Source: Sorex araneus (taxonomy: Eukaryota; Chordata; Mammalia; Eulipotyphla; Soricidae). Taken from it: DNA of 64,000 nucleotides. Under the pieces are notes generated by a model that was given only the letters and a program-made list of their open reading frames with translations, made no database searches and was not told the DNA's origin. Positions 42,263 through 55,201 of this stretch are shown piece after piece; position 1 is the stretch's first letter, and each line of letters starts with the position of its first letter. The position numbers and the translations under genes were made by a program. The stretch covers positions 324,193,679-324,257,678 of the forward strand of contig NC_073303.1 in the NCBI RefSeq assembly GCF_027595985.1, in the 5' to 3' direction.

Positions 42263-43551
42263 AAGAAAGCCCTGAGCACTGTCAGGCGAGGCCAAAAGAA
42301 AAAAATCAGCCTCACCCCACTCCCCCAAAAGAAGTTAGATACTGGATTCCTTGAGGAAATGAAAGACTTGGACATTGCCCCTTAGGAATAGTGCAGATGA
42401 AATTAGTTGTTCTTAAGTTTTTAGGTTTTTTCCTTTTTGCTGTGCCAGAGATGGAACTAGGGACATGGTCACAGCACAAGCAAGTACTCTACCACCCTGG
42501 CCCTGTACTCGTATTTTTGTTGTTGCTATTTTTTATTACTTTTCTAACTTAAAAGAAGTTTGTATTCTTTTTTTGTTTTTTTTTTTTTTTTTGCTTTTTG
42601 GGTCACACCGGGCAGTGTACAGAAGCAGCACGGACGCAGAGAAACCTGTTTTTTCCGCTCCCACACACACTTTTCCAGTCACTCACCTTCTGCCCTGCCT
42701 GACCCTTGCTGGAGGCCACCTCAGCACCTACTCCAATTTCATTCCTATTCCCTGACTTTGTTCATTTACCCTGGTCCTATACTAGTGAAGCATTCGTTCA
42801 GTTTCTCTTTTCTCCTTCTGATTTTGTCTTTTACATTGTTGTTAATCCCTTAAGTCTACTGAGAGTTTCTAGGAAGTCCAATTTTCTTGAGGGATTCAAA
42901 AATGACACCACACATCGTCTGAGCTATTATGTTGACATAAGTAACTATGCATTGTGACAGGATGTCTAACAAATCACATAGGAGTGGAGATATTTGCATT
43001 AAAGGTTTTTTTTTATTCACTATGATCAAAAAGCAGTCACTGCTATGGCTCAAAGGGCTGAAGTATATACCGTGCATGAGGGAAGCTCTGGGTTCCAGCC
43101 CCTGGCAAAACCGTCCTCCACCCCCACAAAAAAAGCAGTCTACATATTAGAGGATAGAATAGACACTATCAAATTATTCAAGTTGAACTGAAAAGTAGTT
43201 TTGGGGTAGAAGTAAAGAGATCACTCAGTAGGCTGGAGCACATACTCGGCTTGCAAGAAGCTGCATCCTTAGCTCCAGCACCACCAGGAGCCAACTCTTG
43301 AGCACTGAGCTATGAGGGGTCTCTATAGTCAACTTTGGTTAATTTAAAAGATTAACTGTAACTGCATCATGATTACTGCTTATCATTTCAGCTTCACTAT
43401 CCTATACATCCATGGAACTAACTTAACAAACTAACTAACTAACTTCATTTCTTATGCTGGGAAGTTATGCTAGAATTACCAGGCCCAAATATCGCCTTTA
43501 TGCACTTTACTGATAGATGGCTGACAATTACTAAACATTTAGCATCTTCAG

Positions 43552-43720
43552 TTTTTTTTCTTTTTGGGTCACACCCAGTGATGCACAGGGGTCACTCCTG
43601 GCTCTGCACTCAGGAATTACCCCTGGCAGTGCTCAGGGGACCATATGGGATGCTGAGAATCGAACCCTGGTTGGCCGCATGCAAGGCAAACTCCCTACCC
43701 GCTGTGCTCTCTCCAGCCCC
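43552..43720 (-). mobile_element. Family A SINE in NDUFV2 intron 7
   Basis: A minus-oriented full copy starting in a T run; the flanks share CAGTTTT. Confidence 0.9.
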
Positions 43721-44535
43721 CAGTTTTACTTTTTAAGTACAGGTATTAAGTAGAGAATAAAAGTCTGTTCGAAATTTCAGTGACTATTTTTAATTACTGA
43801 AACATTCATTTTATCATATTTGAAAATGCTTAACTGTGAACTTATCAGTTTCTTTCATATAAACTGAAATGCAATTACATGATGCTTATACCCTAGTACC
43901 CCTGCAACACACACTGAATTTAAAACTATTCACACAGTTAACTATGACATTATTTTTTAACAATATCATAATAACATCACCCCTATCACTCTTACTGAAA
44001 ACAATCCAGTAATCACATCGTATTATATTTAGGAATTAATCTAAATTACTTATCCAAGTTTCTCTTTTTCTGACCATAACAATTATAAAAGGAAAAAGTA
44101 ACCAAAGAACTGTTAAAATGATACACGGAAGACAAGATGGCTGTCATTTGGCTAAGATGTAAGAATTATCTTATATTTATATTGGGTCTGTAAATGTAGT
44201 TCAGTGATTAAACACAAGCCTGGCACGTGTGAGATCCTGGGTATCGAAAGTCCCTAGTGGTCTAAAGGCTAGAAGGTCCTGAAGAAGAAATCAGACGGAT
44301 ACATACAAATTTGGAGGTCAATCTTTTAACACTATGAAGTTTAAAACAGTGGAATAGGCTTCTATTTGTAGCAAATATCCCTTCTCTCTAAATATTCAAG
44401 TCAGTATCAGTACCTGATATGAAAAAAAGAATTTTGTTTTAGAAGACAAGTTTCTTCGTGCCTACAAATCAACTCCTATGAGTCCAGGACATCAAATTTT
44501 AAAGTTTACTTCTCTTGAAAGACTCATGTAGATTA

Positions 44536-44649
<114 letters not shown>

Positions 44650-44763
44650 CTAGAAAGAAAATTACGATCATCATATAAAACTTACTTCAAGTATTATTAG
44701 TTCACTTATATGTAGAATCAAATAATAAATAATAAAGACTAAGCAAAAAACCCTTTAAGTTCA

Positions 44764-45175
44764 AGACACAGAGAGCAGATTGATAAATGGCAAAAAAAGG
44801 CAGATCCTGAGAACTGGGCTACAAAACTGATCTGACCAAAGGTAGGGGACTCTGAGACAAGGGTTAGAAGGGAATGGACACTCTATTGATTTTGGAATGC
44901 TGGATGCATGAAAACCTATCATGAACAGTTTTGTAAATCATGATGATTCAAATAAAAATAAAATTAAAATGCCCTGAGAATTTGATAAAAAATATTAAAT
45001 AAAAGAGAAAAAAGATCAGTTGTTACCAAAAGGAAGTAGACATAAAGTGGGGAAAAGGTTAATGTATAGCATGGTGATGAAAGCTAATACTGTACTGTGT
45101 ATCTAAAAGTTGTACAAGTTTACTTTTGTAAAACATGAAATTTAGTTTTCACTGCAATAAAAGCATGATATTAAT
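44764..45175 (+). mobile_element. Old L1 3' ends
   Basis: The first part ends in CATGAACAGTTTTGTAAATC with an A-rich tail, like the younger L1 tails here. The second has TATAGCATGGTGATGAAAGC and TACTGTACTGTGTATC, typical of L1MA 3' ends. Confidence 0.6.
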
Positions 45176-46252
45176 GTAATAATTTTTCCAGAGGTACAAA
45201 TAACAAATCATTTAATATATACTGGCAATACATGATAGCTATATTTACTTCCTATTAAAATCTACACAAATCCCCAATACTATTTTATTATTCATCTCTA
45301 AGCTTACAAGTTAGTTAACAATATTAGCAGTAATTGAATAACTCCTATATGGAGAACAGGAACAGAATAATATCTATTATTTGATGTTAGCCTATAGCCT
45401 ATAATACTAAATGCACTATACATTATTAGCTGTTGCTAAAAAGACAACAGTGATATGAAATCAAAGAGTTCTGCCTTGAATTCTCATTCCACACTTACTA
45501 GCTACTAATCTTGGACAATTTCTTCACTTGTAAACCTACATGAGAGGATTATATATAGATAGATCAAGTGTAAATATAAAATATAAAGTATAAAATTTTA
45601 TATAGAGCTTGTAAAGAAACTAAAGCAAAAAAGGCACTTGTCTGACATGCAGTCACCAGGGTTCAATTCCTGGTACCACATATGGTAGCCTAAGCCCCAC
45701 CAGCAGTAAACCCTGACACCACCAGGTATAACCTGAAATCCAAAAAGAAAAAACTAGAAAAGTTTATATATAAAATACTGTTCTGAATAAATGAGAAATA
45801 CTTGTACAGCAAAACCACTAAATTTATGATAGTATTATTTCTGAAAATCAAAGGAAAGGAAAAAAATTTTGTAATGTTCACTTATATAGAACTTACTTCT
45901 ATAAATATTAATGAAAGTATTAAGAACTAAAATAAATGTGACAAAATGTTATCTGGAAAATCTTCAAAGTTACTTTCCACATTTAAATGTAATCTATTAA
46001 GCTTTCATAATTTTTAAAATTTACCATACCTCCTGGAGGTAAATGTAAAAAAAGTGAATATTTTTCTTTTTTTTAAACATTATAAAATATTTTAGTAGTG
46101 GGTTTGAACTCACGTCTTTTACACAAGGTTTATTCTAGTAATAAGTCACCCTGACCTTCAAACTGTCCAGATATTTGTACAAAAAAAAATTACTACAGGG
46201 CAAGAAACAAAATTATTTTAAATACAAAAACATGTAACTTCAATCTATACTA

Positions 46253-46402
<150 letters not shown>

Positions 46403-46536
46403 TCACTGTTAGAACCAGGTTTATTTTAATAGTGGTATTTAAGAAAATTTAAAAACTGGCAATACATTACAGAGTTAAATTTTTTAAAAATTTCAGACCT
46501 GAAATTTCCTAAATTAAAACATTTACTTATAATTAT

Positions 46537-46742
46537 GGGATGGAGCAATAGCACATCGGGTAGGGCATTTGCCTTGCACGAGGGCGACCCGGGCTCGATT
46601 CCTTCGCCCCTCTCGGAGAACCCGGCAAGCTCCCCGTGGCGTATTCGATATGCCAAAAAAAAAGAAGCAAGTCTCACAATGGAGACGTTACTGGTGCCTG
46701 CTCGAGGAAATCAATGAGCAACGGGATGACAGTAATAGAGTG
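46537..46742 (+). mobile_element. Family B SINE in NDUFV2 intron 5
   Basis: The head and the second half are intact. The central part between the two GCAAGCT motifs is deleted, leaving a single GCAAGCTCCCCGTGGCG. Confidence 0.88.
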
Positions 46743-47091
46743 ATACTTAAAATTATATTGGAACATATAAACATTTAAATAGACTGGCTCCCTTAAAACA
46801 ACCAATGTTAGGGTACTTCATTTTCAATGTTCATTATGTAACGGTATGAAACTATTATTTTCACATTGATACCAATACTTAAACCTACTAAAATCAGACG
46901 GCAAAGACTTTCAAATATAAAAAGAAAAATAAAAAGTCAATTCTGAGGCTGAGAATTAAGGAAAACAAAAGAAAAATTAGGGTGGGTAAACAATGTGAGA
47001 CAGAGATTTCCTAGAAAAGAGCCAATAAGACAGTAAAAGTTGAAAAGTTAGATAGAATTAGGTTTAATCTAGAAAAAAAAAGATAGCTCTA

Positions 47092-47298
<207 letters not shown>

Positions 47299-48153
47299 CT
47301 AAAATATTAGGAAAATTTTTAATGGATCACATTGTTCATTGAGCTTTGGGTATAATACAAAAAGCACAGTTTTGATATTGTTTCAATTTGGTAAAAACAA
47401 AGTAAATTCTTCACAAGAAAACATACCTGTTTTTAAGTCCTTCAAGTTTTGCAGATATCTTACACTTAAACCACACAGTGCCCCAGAGCTAATGGTTACA
47501 GTACTTCTATCTCCACCTTCTATAATCTCATTCTTTCTCTCTGCAATAGGGATAGATTTACTCTATTTTCTCTAGAAACAGATGCTTTTTATCTGAATCG
47601 TTTAAGTATTTCAATATCAGTATTTCTACTTTGATCCAATTTCAACTCAACATTTTGTGGTTTAAAATTTCTAAATGGCAAAATTTTTATCACCAAAACC
47701 CAATAAATTATGTTTAGTTTTCACTAACTTGCAGAATAATAAGTAAAGGACTTGCTAATGTACATGCTCTGCATGCAGATACCCAAGTTCAATACCTTGG
47801 ACATGGTCATTCACCCATGCATCACAAGAAGTGACACCAAGCACTACCAGAGTTGTGGTAGGTGTAATCAAAAAAGCAAAACCAAGGAATGTGAGCAAAC
47901 AGTATGGCAAGAGAAAATGGGTAAGAATCAAAGTTCACTATTGGCCCATGTCTATATACTTGTATGTATATGCACCCCACACACATACCCAGCTCTTGAG
48001 AAAAATTCCAAACATGACTTCTATTTCCTATTGCAATATTCCTTACAAAAGCTGGATTATTTAAACTATTTTCCAATTTCAAATTAAGGGCAGAAAGGAT
48101 TTGTTTTGACATACAGGTAGATCAAGCATGTCTATTAAGAAACAATGGTTTTT

Positions 48154-48873
48154 CAATAGCCAGAATCTGGAAAAAACCCGAATGCCCCAGAACGGATGAC
48201 TGGTTGAGGAAACTTTGGTACATCTATACAATGGAATACTATGCAGCTGTTAGAAAAAAGGAGGTCAAGAATTTTGTAGTCAAGTGGATGGGCATGAAAA
48301 GTTTCATGCTGAGTGAAATGAGTCAGAAAGAGAGAGACAGACATAGAAAGACTGCACTCATCTATGGTATATAGAATAACAGAGTGGGAGACTAACACCC
48401 AAGAACTGTAGAAATAAGTACCAGGAGGTTGACTCCATGGCTTCGAGGCTGGCCTCACGTTCCGGGGAAAGGTCAACTCAGAGAAGCGATCACCAACTAC
48501 ATTGTAGTCGAAGGCCATGTGGGGGAAGGGAGTTGCGGGCTGAATGAGGGCTAGAGACTGAGCACAGCGGCCACTCAACACCTTTATTGCAAACCACAAC
48601 AGCTAATTAGAGAGAGAGAACAGAAGGGAATGCCTTGCCACAGTGGCAGGGTGGGGTGGGGGGGAGATGGGATTGGGGAGGGTGGGAGGGACACTGGGTT
48701 TACGGGTGGTGGAGAATGGGCACTGGTGAAGGGATGGGTTCCCAAACTTTGTATGAGGGAAGTGTGAGCACAGAAGTGTATAAATCTGTAACTGTACCCT
48801 CACGGTGATTCTCTAATTAAAAATAAATAAATTTAAAAAAAAATTATTTTAAAGGCTGCAAAAAAAAAAAAAA
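48154..48873 (+). mobile_element. 5'-truncated L1, 720 bp, perfect target duplication
   Basis: It starts with the L1 3' sequence (CAATAGCCAGAATCTGG, ATACAATGGAATACTATGCA) and ends in a poly(A) tail. The flanks repeat AAGAAACAATGGTTTTT exactly (48137-48153 and 48874-48890), so it is young. A G-rich tract lies at about 48643-48705. It is antisense to NDUFV2, in intron 4. Confidence 0.95.
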
Positions 48874-49712
48874 AAGAAACAATGGTTTTTAGCTGATTGA
48901 TAGAAATGCTTCATATACAATAATAACCCTGCCTACGACTTTCCAGGTGATCTTTTAACAGTAAAATGCAAGACCTTTGGGGGCTGGAGAGATAATGCAG
49001 TGGGCAGGGCACTGCCCTGCATGCAGCCAACCCCAGTTGAATCCCTGACACCCCATATAATCCCCCAATCCCCATCAGGAGTGATCCCTGAGTGCAGAGC
49101 CAGGAGTAAGCCCTGAGCACTTCTAAGTGTGGCACATAAACAAACAAACAAAACACCCCAAAAGCACAGCCTTAAGATTTGATGCCTTGCATTAATTTTT
49201 ACTTTTAGTGTGGAGGGGTTCTGTGTCACACTCATGAGTGTTCAGAGGGCTCTCAGCTTAGTGCTTGGGGCACCATGCGGGACTAAGAAGGAAGCTAGGT
49301 CTCCTGCATGTAAGTATCTGCTCTGTCCACTGTGCTCCAGCCCACTTTTCTGGCCTTTATGTACAACATTGTGAAAATTATGCACAAGCCACATTTTACA
49401 CTGAAAAAAGGCTGGAGCTGGAGAGATAGTACAGTGGGTAAGCCCCTTGCCTTGAATTTTTTTTTTTTTTTTAAAGAACTCGTTAAATGGCATTTCAGCT
49501 GAGAGACATGTTAAACGTTCTCATATCACAGATTCTAAAGAAAACATTCTTGAAAGATAACTAATCACGGCTCACTTGTGAAAGATAAAGTAGTTGTGCT
49601 AAATTTAACTCAGTGATATATTAAATCAGGCAAGTACCTCTCAATTTGAAGAATTTTCTCCAAATACTTGGGCTGGAGATGAAAATACATTTGTTGTAGC
49701 CTTAAAACTAGA

Positions 49713-49880
49713 ATCACTGTATCACTGTTGTCTGGCTGCTCACTGATTTGCTTGAGCAGGCGCCAGTAACGTCTCCATTCGTCCCTGTCACGTTCAGGGT
49801 CAGGGGAATGAAGCCCACCATTGTTACTGCTTTGGCAAATTGAATACGCCATGGGTAGCTTGCCAGGCTCTGCCGTGCAA
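49713..49880 (-). mobile_element. Family B SINE, truncated and interrupted
   Basis: The tail-side half is present, with about 45 foreign bases between GTCTCCATT and GTTACTG. The head is missing. Confidence 0.8.
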
Positions 49881-50341
49881 GATTCTAGAATAATTGGACA
49901 AATTTACAGCAAGGCCCTGATGGGTAATTTTTAAATGGAGAGATGGGATATGGGCCAGAGAGACAGTACAATGAGTAGTGTGTTTGTCTTGCACGAAGCT
50001 GACAAGGGTTTTAATCTCCAGCCCCACATCTGGTCCCCTAAGTAAAGCCAGGAATGTTCCCTGAGCAAAATGGCAAGTGAGCCCTAGATATGGTGGGGTG
50101 TGGACACCCCGCAAAAAGGAGAAAATGTTTTCAAGAGCTGCTGCTATGCTCTTCTTAAAGATTAAGGAAGTACTACACGAGCTTCTGGATTTTGTTGTAT
50201 TTTCCTAAAATTCAGAATACTGATGAAAAACACTGTAAGAAAAAGATGACTCATGTAAATTGTATCAATAGACTAACCTGATTTGTGCATATCTTTCCTG
50301 TAGACTATTGATTTCAAAATGTCATCAAAATTCTACTTTTG

Positions 50342-50515
50342 TTTTTTTTTTATTCTTTAATTAGTGAATCACCATGAGGGTTCAGATACAGATTCACACA
50401 TTTTCGAGCTTGTTTTTCCTTCATACAATGTTCGCAAACACATCCCTCCACCAGTGCCCATTCTCCACCACCAATAAACCCAGTAACCCTCCCACCCCCC
50501 ACTCCCATCTCCCCG
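50342..50515 (-). mobile_element. Short L1 3' end with perfect target duplication
   Basis: This is the last 174 bases of the same L1 family, minus-oriented. The flanks repeat AAAATTCTACTTTTG (50327-50341 and 50516-50530). The element begins exactly at the G-rich tract. Confidence 0.93.
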
Positions 50516-50546
50516 AAAATTCTACTTTTGGTTCTCTGCATTATTA

Positions 50547-50834
<288 letters not shown>

Positions 50835-50921
50835 CTACATCAACGAAAAAGTATCTGTTTTTACACATTCGAAGGACACTAAATATCTTGTAAATTAATT
50901 ATAACAGTCAGTTAATCATAC

Positions 50922-50984
50922 CTTATAGTTTTCTGGTGTGAAATCAAATGGAGTATCTGCATTATTCTCAGGAGTATCTCTGTG
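50922..50984 (-). CDS. NDUFV2: NDUFV2 exon 3
   Basis: The exon has 63 bases and 21 codons, HRDTPENNADTPFDFTPENY followed by Lys, human residues 41-61. The acceptor is TTGTATAG and the donor is GTATGATT. Asn-Asn-Ala replaces human Asn-Asn-Pro. This is the N-terminal extension of the mature subunit ahead of the helical domain. It is separated from exon 4 by an 87-base intron. Confidence 0.95.
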
Positions 50985-51207
50985 CTATACAAAAGGAAAA
51001 GAAGTTTTTTTCTAAAATTAGGAATATTCCCTTCAAAATGTTAGCAACTTTGCATATTTTATTATCACTAATGATTAAACTAAACTTTAATTTCAACATG
51101 ATAAATTGCAATCCAAATAACTTGAGTGACAATACTATTTCATGAATGTTGACAAAAATCGTATTAGCAGATTTCAAAAAAATTAAATCACCCTTTAAGG
51201 TAGATTT

Positions 51208-51400
51208 CTGTCACTGTCACCCCGTTGCTTATCAATTTGTTCGAGCGGGCACCAGTAACGTCTCTCATTGAGAGACTTATTGTTACTGTTTTGGGCATAC
51301 CCAATTACACATGGGTAGCTTGCCAGGCTCTGCCGCTCGGGCTTGATACTCTCGGTAGCTTGCCAGGCTCTCCGAGAGGGGCGAAGGAATCGAACTCGGG
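51208..51400 (-). mobile_element. Family B SINE, 5' truncated
   Basis: The tail TGTCACTGTCACCCCG and body are present up to GGAATCGAACTCGGGTAGATTT. The copy breaks inside the B box; the flanks share GTAGATTT. Confidence 0.9.
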
Positions 51401-51508
51401 TAGATTTAAGACCAAAAAAGAAAAAAGAGCTATACAGCTTGATTAGGAAATATAATCTTCTAATGTAATTACCAAAACATTACTGAGTACTGGGAACCTT
51501 ATAAAATT

Positions 51509-51744
51509 GTCACTGTCAACGCGCTGCTCATTGGTTTGCTTGAGCGGGCACCAGTAACATCTCCACTGTTAGACTTGTTACTGTTTCTGGCATATTGAAT
51601 ACGCCACAGGCAGCTTGCCAGACTCTGCTGTGGGGGCAAGATACTCTTGGTAGCTTGCCGGCTCTTCGACAGGGATGAAGGAAACAAACCCGGTCGGCCA
51701 CATGCAAGACAGATGCCCTACCCGTTGTGCTATCGCTCCAGCCC
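51509..51744 (-). mobile_element. Family B SINE
   Basis: A complete copy; the flanks repeat CCTTATAAAATT (51497-51508 and just after the head). Confidence 0.92.
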
Positions 51745-52279
51745 CTTATAAAATTAACACACAAAATTTTAAGTATAACCACACATATATTAATTTTTAA
51801 AAAGACCTTGTACTGATAGTGTCAAAGTGAGCCATTACTTTAGGAGTGGTTAAAAAAAAAAAACCTAGAACACCTCTCTCATATATAACAAATTTACCAA
51901 CAGCTAGATCTCTATAACAGAACCTAGTCAAAAGAAAATTTTGTTTTCTCTCCATGAAAAATTAGGCTCTTGAAAAAAAAATGACAAAAAATAGCATGTA
52001 TCAACAGGAAATTAAATGAGTCATATTGAGGCTAACACTTATTAATGTTTTGTATGTGTGGTGAACCAGAACAGAACCTCTTAATAGGTTAAAATTCAGA
52101 GTTCTGCTTTTTCAAAAAGAGGAAAGAAAACAGAAACTTTGGACAATGATCTCAACTATGTGCCAAATTTTGTAAGTTTTGAGAAAATGAGGATAACATA
52201 TAAAATAGGTATTGCTTGCCAATAGTATTGCCAACTATTAATAGCCTGGAAATACCTCCGTTTTCAAAAACTATATCAT

Positions 52280-52530
52280 AGTATCACTGTCATCCCATTG
52301 CTCATCGATTTGCTCGAGTAGGCACGAGTAACGTCTCCATTGCGAGACTTGTTGTTACTGTTCTTGGCATATCAAATATGCCGTGGGCAGCTTGCCAGGC
52401 TCTATTGAGCAGGCAATATACTCTCAGTATCTCAGTCACTTGCAGGGCTCTCAGAGAGGGGCGGAGGAATCGAACCCGGGTCAGCCACGTGCAAAGTAAA
52501 TGCCCTACCTGCTGTGCTATCGCTCCAGCT
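52280..52530 (-). mobile_element. Family B SINE
   Basis: A complete copy with a small internal duplication (CTCAGTATCTCAGTCACTTG). The flanks share CTATAT(C/A). Confidence 0.9.
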
Positions 52531-53305
52531 ATATACAAACTCAAAATGATGATTCAAGTTCATTCAGTTATCTTTCTTGGGTTTGTTTTGTGGCCACACC
52601 TGGTGATGCTCAGTAGTTACTCTTGGCTCTGCACTCAGGAAATTACTCCCGGTAGTCCTTGGGGGAATAACATGAAATACCAGGGACTGAAATACCAGGG
52701 ATTGAACCTGGGTCAGTCACGTATAAGGTAAGTGCCCTACCTGCTGTACTATCTTTTCAGGGCCTCATTAAATTATCTTTAAATAGTACTAAACTAATCC
52801 AGAAAACTGCACCTTGCCACAACAAGGGGTCATGTTATTTTACATTTCTAAATCAGCAAGTAAATTTATAATTTCTACCTGTAGGTAAACCCCAGAAACC
52901 AAATCTATAAAGACCTACTGCCAATGTATTCACTAAACCACCAAAACCTATTAGTTCAGACTTATAATTATTTGGGGGTTCTCCAAATCTCATGCTCCAA
53001 ATCTCAACCTTCAGTGAGTGAATAAGACTGATTTTTCAAGACCCCAAGATATAACTAGAAATCAAGTTAAAGCACACAGTAATTTCACCAAGGAGTAATC
53101 TAAATTTTTGTTCCCAGAGTTGGCCTGAGGTTCAGCTGAAATCACACATGCTTTCAAAGACAGTGCATAATTAAATAAGCTATATTTAGATTCCAGCCAA
53201 CAGCCAGCATAAGCCAAATACACTGGTGTTTACTATAGTTTGATTACAACACAGTTATTCAAATTCCAAAGTCTTTTTGCATGGAAAAAAAAATCAATTA
53301 CTCAC

Positions 53306-53371
53306 CACAAATAAGGCTCCTCCAGCTCCATTTTGCACAGCAGACTTATGAAAATTCCTTATGTGCCTTCC
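53306..53371 (-). CDS. NDUFV2: NDUFV2 exon 2
   Basis: The exon has 66 bases and 22 codons, GRHIRNFHKSAVQNGAGGAL then FV, with acceptor TTTTTAG and donor GTGAGT. It corresponds to human residues 19-40 and spans the end of the mitochondrial presequence and the first residues of the mature protein (GAGGALFV). Compared with the human protein from memory, five of the fourteen presequence residues differ and none of the eight mature ones do. Both borders are phase 0. Confidence 0.93.
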
Positions 53372-55015
53372 CTAAAAATTTAAGACAGACTGGTAAACCT
53401 TATGCCTTAAACTTCTCCTAAGGAAATATTTTAAGGTTTAAAAGCAAGGACCAGGGATGTGGCTCGGGAGTAAGTGCGTGCTGTGGATGCGCTCAACTTT
53501 GACTGAAGACTTGGATACCAGCAGAGGGAAAAAAATATCACTGAAAACAGGGAAAATCAGTTATAAATGTAAAAGGCCCTAAGAGATATGCTCTACTACC
53601 CTACACACGGACATATTTAAATAGATAAAGTTATTAACCTAAGGTAATACATACATAAGTCACCAGAAGAACCAGTATGGAATCCAGCTACCCTAAATCA
53701 TGTACCCTTTTGTCCTACAGAGTTTTGTTGGCATGCATTGAGAGAATATACAATTAAGTTACGGCTTTTCACTTTTGTCTGAATCAGCTGCATACCAGTT
53801 TTCATTTAATGCAGTCCTTCATAAACATGTTTTCATTCTGTACAAATGAGTCATATATATACTCATACAAATGAGTCAACTATATCCCCCTTTTCAATTC
53901 TTTACTAAATTAGCTCAAAAATTCTAGCTATAAAAAAAGCTGTAAACTATGGTGTTTATATGTAATGGTATTTTTGCATTTCTGTGTTTGAAGAAAAAGA
54001 ATTTTTTTTAAAGGACAAAACATATCAAGGGGACAGTTCACATTCCTATGCTTTTTATTCAGCATCTCCCAAATTGTTTTACCATAAATTTGTGAATTTA
54101 ATACAAAGTTTTAGCTATCACCCTGATTTGCTTGTCCAGAACCTGAACTGAGATAATTAAATATAAAGCCATAAGTCCCAAATATACTATCAGAACAATC
54201 TCAGCCATAGAGCTCTGAAAATGGAACTTAAATTTAGAGACATTCTCCACCATCACTTTAATTCAGAAAAAACCTTTTTAAAGAACAATTTTTATTAAGC
54301 AACTGTAAAGTATTCAATGCTGAGAGAGTGCACAGACTTCATGACAAAGAAAGGATTCGTTTGAGAATAAGGAATGAATTCAATTTATTTTCTTAAGCTC
54401 TGAACTCAACATTTTCTTTCTTTTTTGGGGGGTGGGGAGCATATCCACAGAGCTTATTCCTGAGATCACTCCATAGGGAGTAAGGGATCGAGCCCTGGTC
54501 GGCCACATGAATGGCAAGTGCCTTACCAACTACTATTACTAGGCTCATAAACCCGAATATTTTCCATTTACTGGCTTTTCAGCTACTTGTTGGTGCAGAC
54601 TTTGCTCATAACTGCTCATAACAAAACTTTGTTTTGTTCTAAGTCTTCCTAGCCATAGAAATCATGCTTGTGGGAGTTTATCCATTCTAATTTTAATTAT
54701 GTTGATCACTCTAAAATCTTATATTTTATGTCCAAAGTTAACTGAATAGACTGAAGAGATTCTAAATCATAAACCAGTAAGAGAAATGAGTAAACCTAAC
54801 GTTCCAAAGAACTCAGCTATAAACTAAAACATGCAATTTAAAAATCCGGTTACAATTTCTGCTATCAAATTAGCAAAAGAAAAAAATTATACATATAAAT
54901 AAAATTTAAACATTAATTTCTGTTGAGGGTAATGAGAATATATTTGTACATTATAATCGGCATTTTACTAAACGAAACTGGCATGGTGTACAAGAACACA
55001 CTAAAAGTTTCCAGG

Positions 55016-55201
55016 TCATGTAATAGAGACAGGCTGGGGTGCGGGTGAGGGGGTTACAGGAGGGAAACTAGGGAATATGGTGGAGGGAAATGTACACTGG
55101 TGAAGGGATAAGTGTTAGAACATTTTATGACTGAAATTAATCATGAACAATTTTGTAACTGTGTATCTTATGGTGATTTAAAAAATTTAATTAAAAAAAT
55201 T
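55016..55201 (+). mobile_element. Short L1 3' end
   Basis: About 186 bases of L1 3'UTR with CACTGGTGAAGGGATAAGTG; the flanks repeat AAGTTTCCAGG (55005-55015 and 55202-55212). Confidence 0.9.

Larger units (their letters stand above)
50985..53305. other. NDUFV2 intron 2: three family B SINEs in one orientation
   Basis: The intron contains three family B SINEs (51208-51400, 51509-51744, 52280-52530), all in the gene's orientation, and a family A-like piece at 52565-52760. The rest (51750-52270 and 52770-53300) is unremarkable AT-rich intron. Confidence 0.7.

Noticed and set aside
51208..52530. Regularly spaced repeats as a CRISPR-like array
   Set aside because: The units are 240-base SINEs with target duplications in a mammalian intron.
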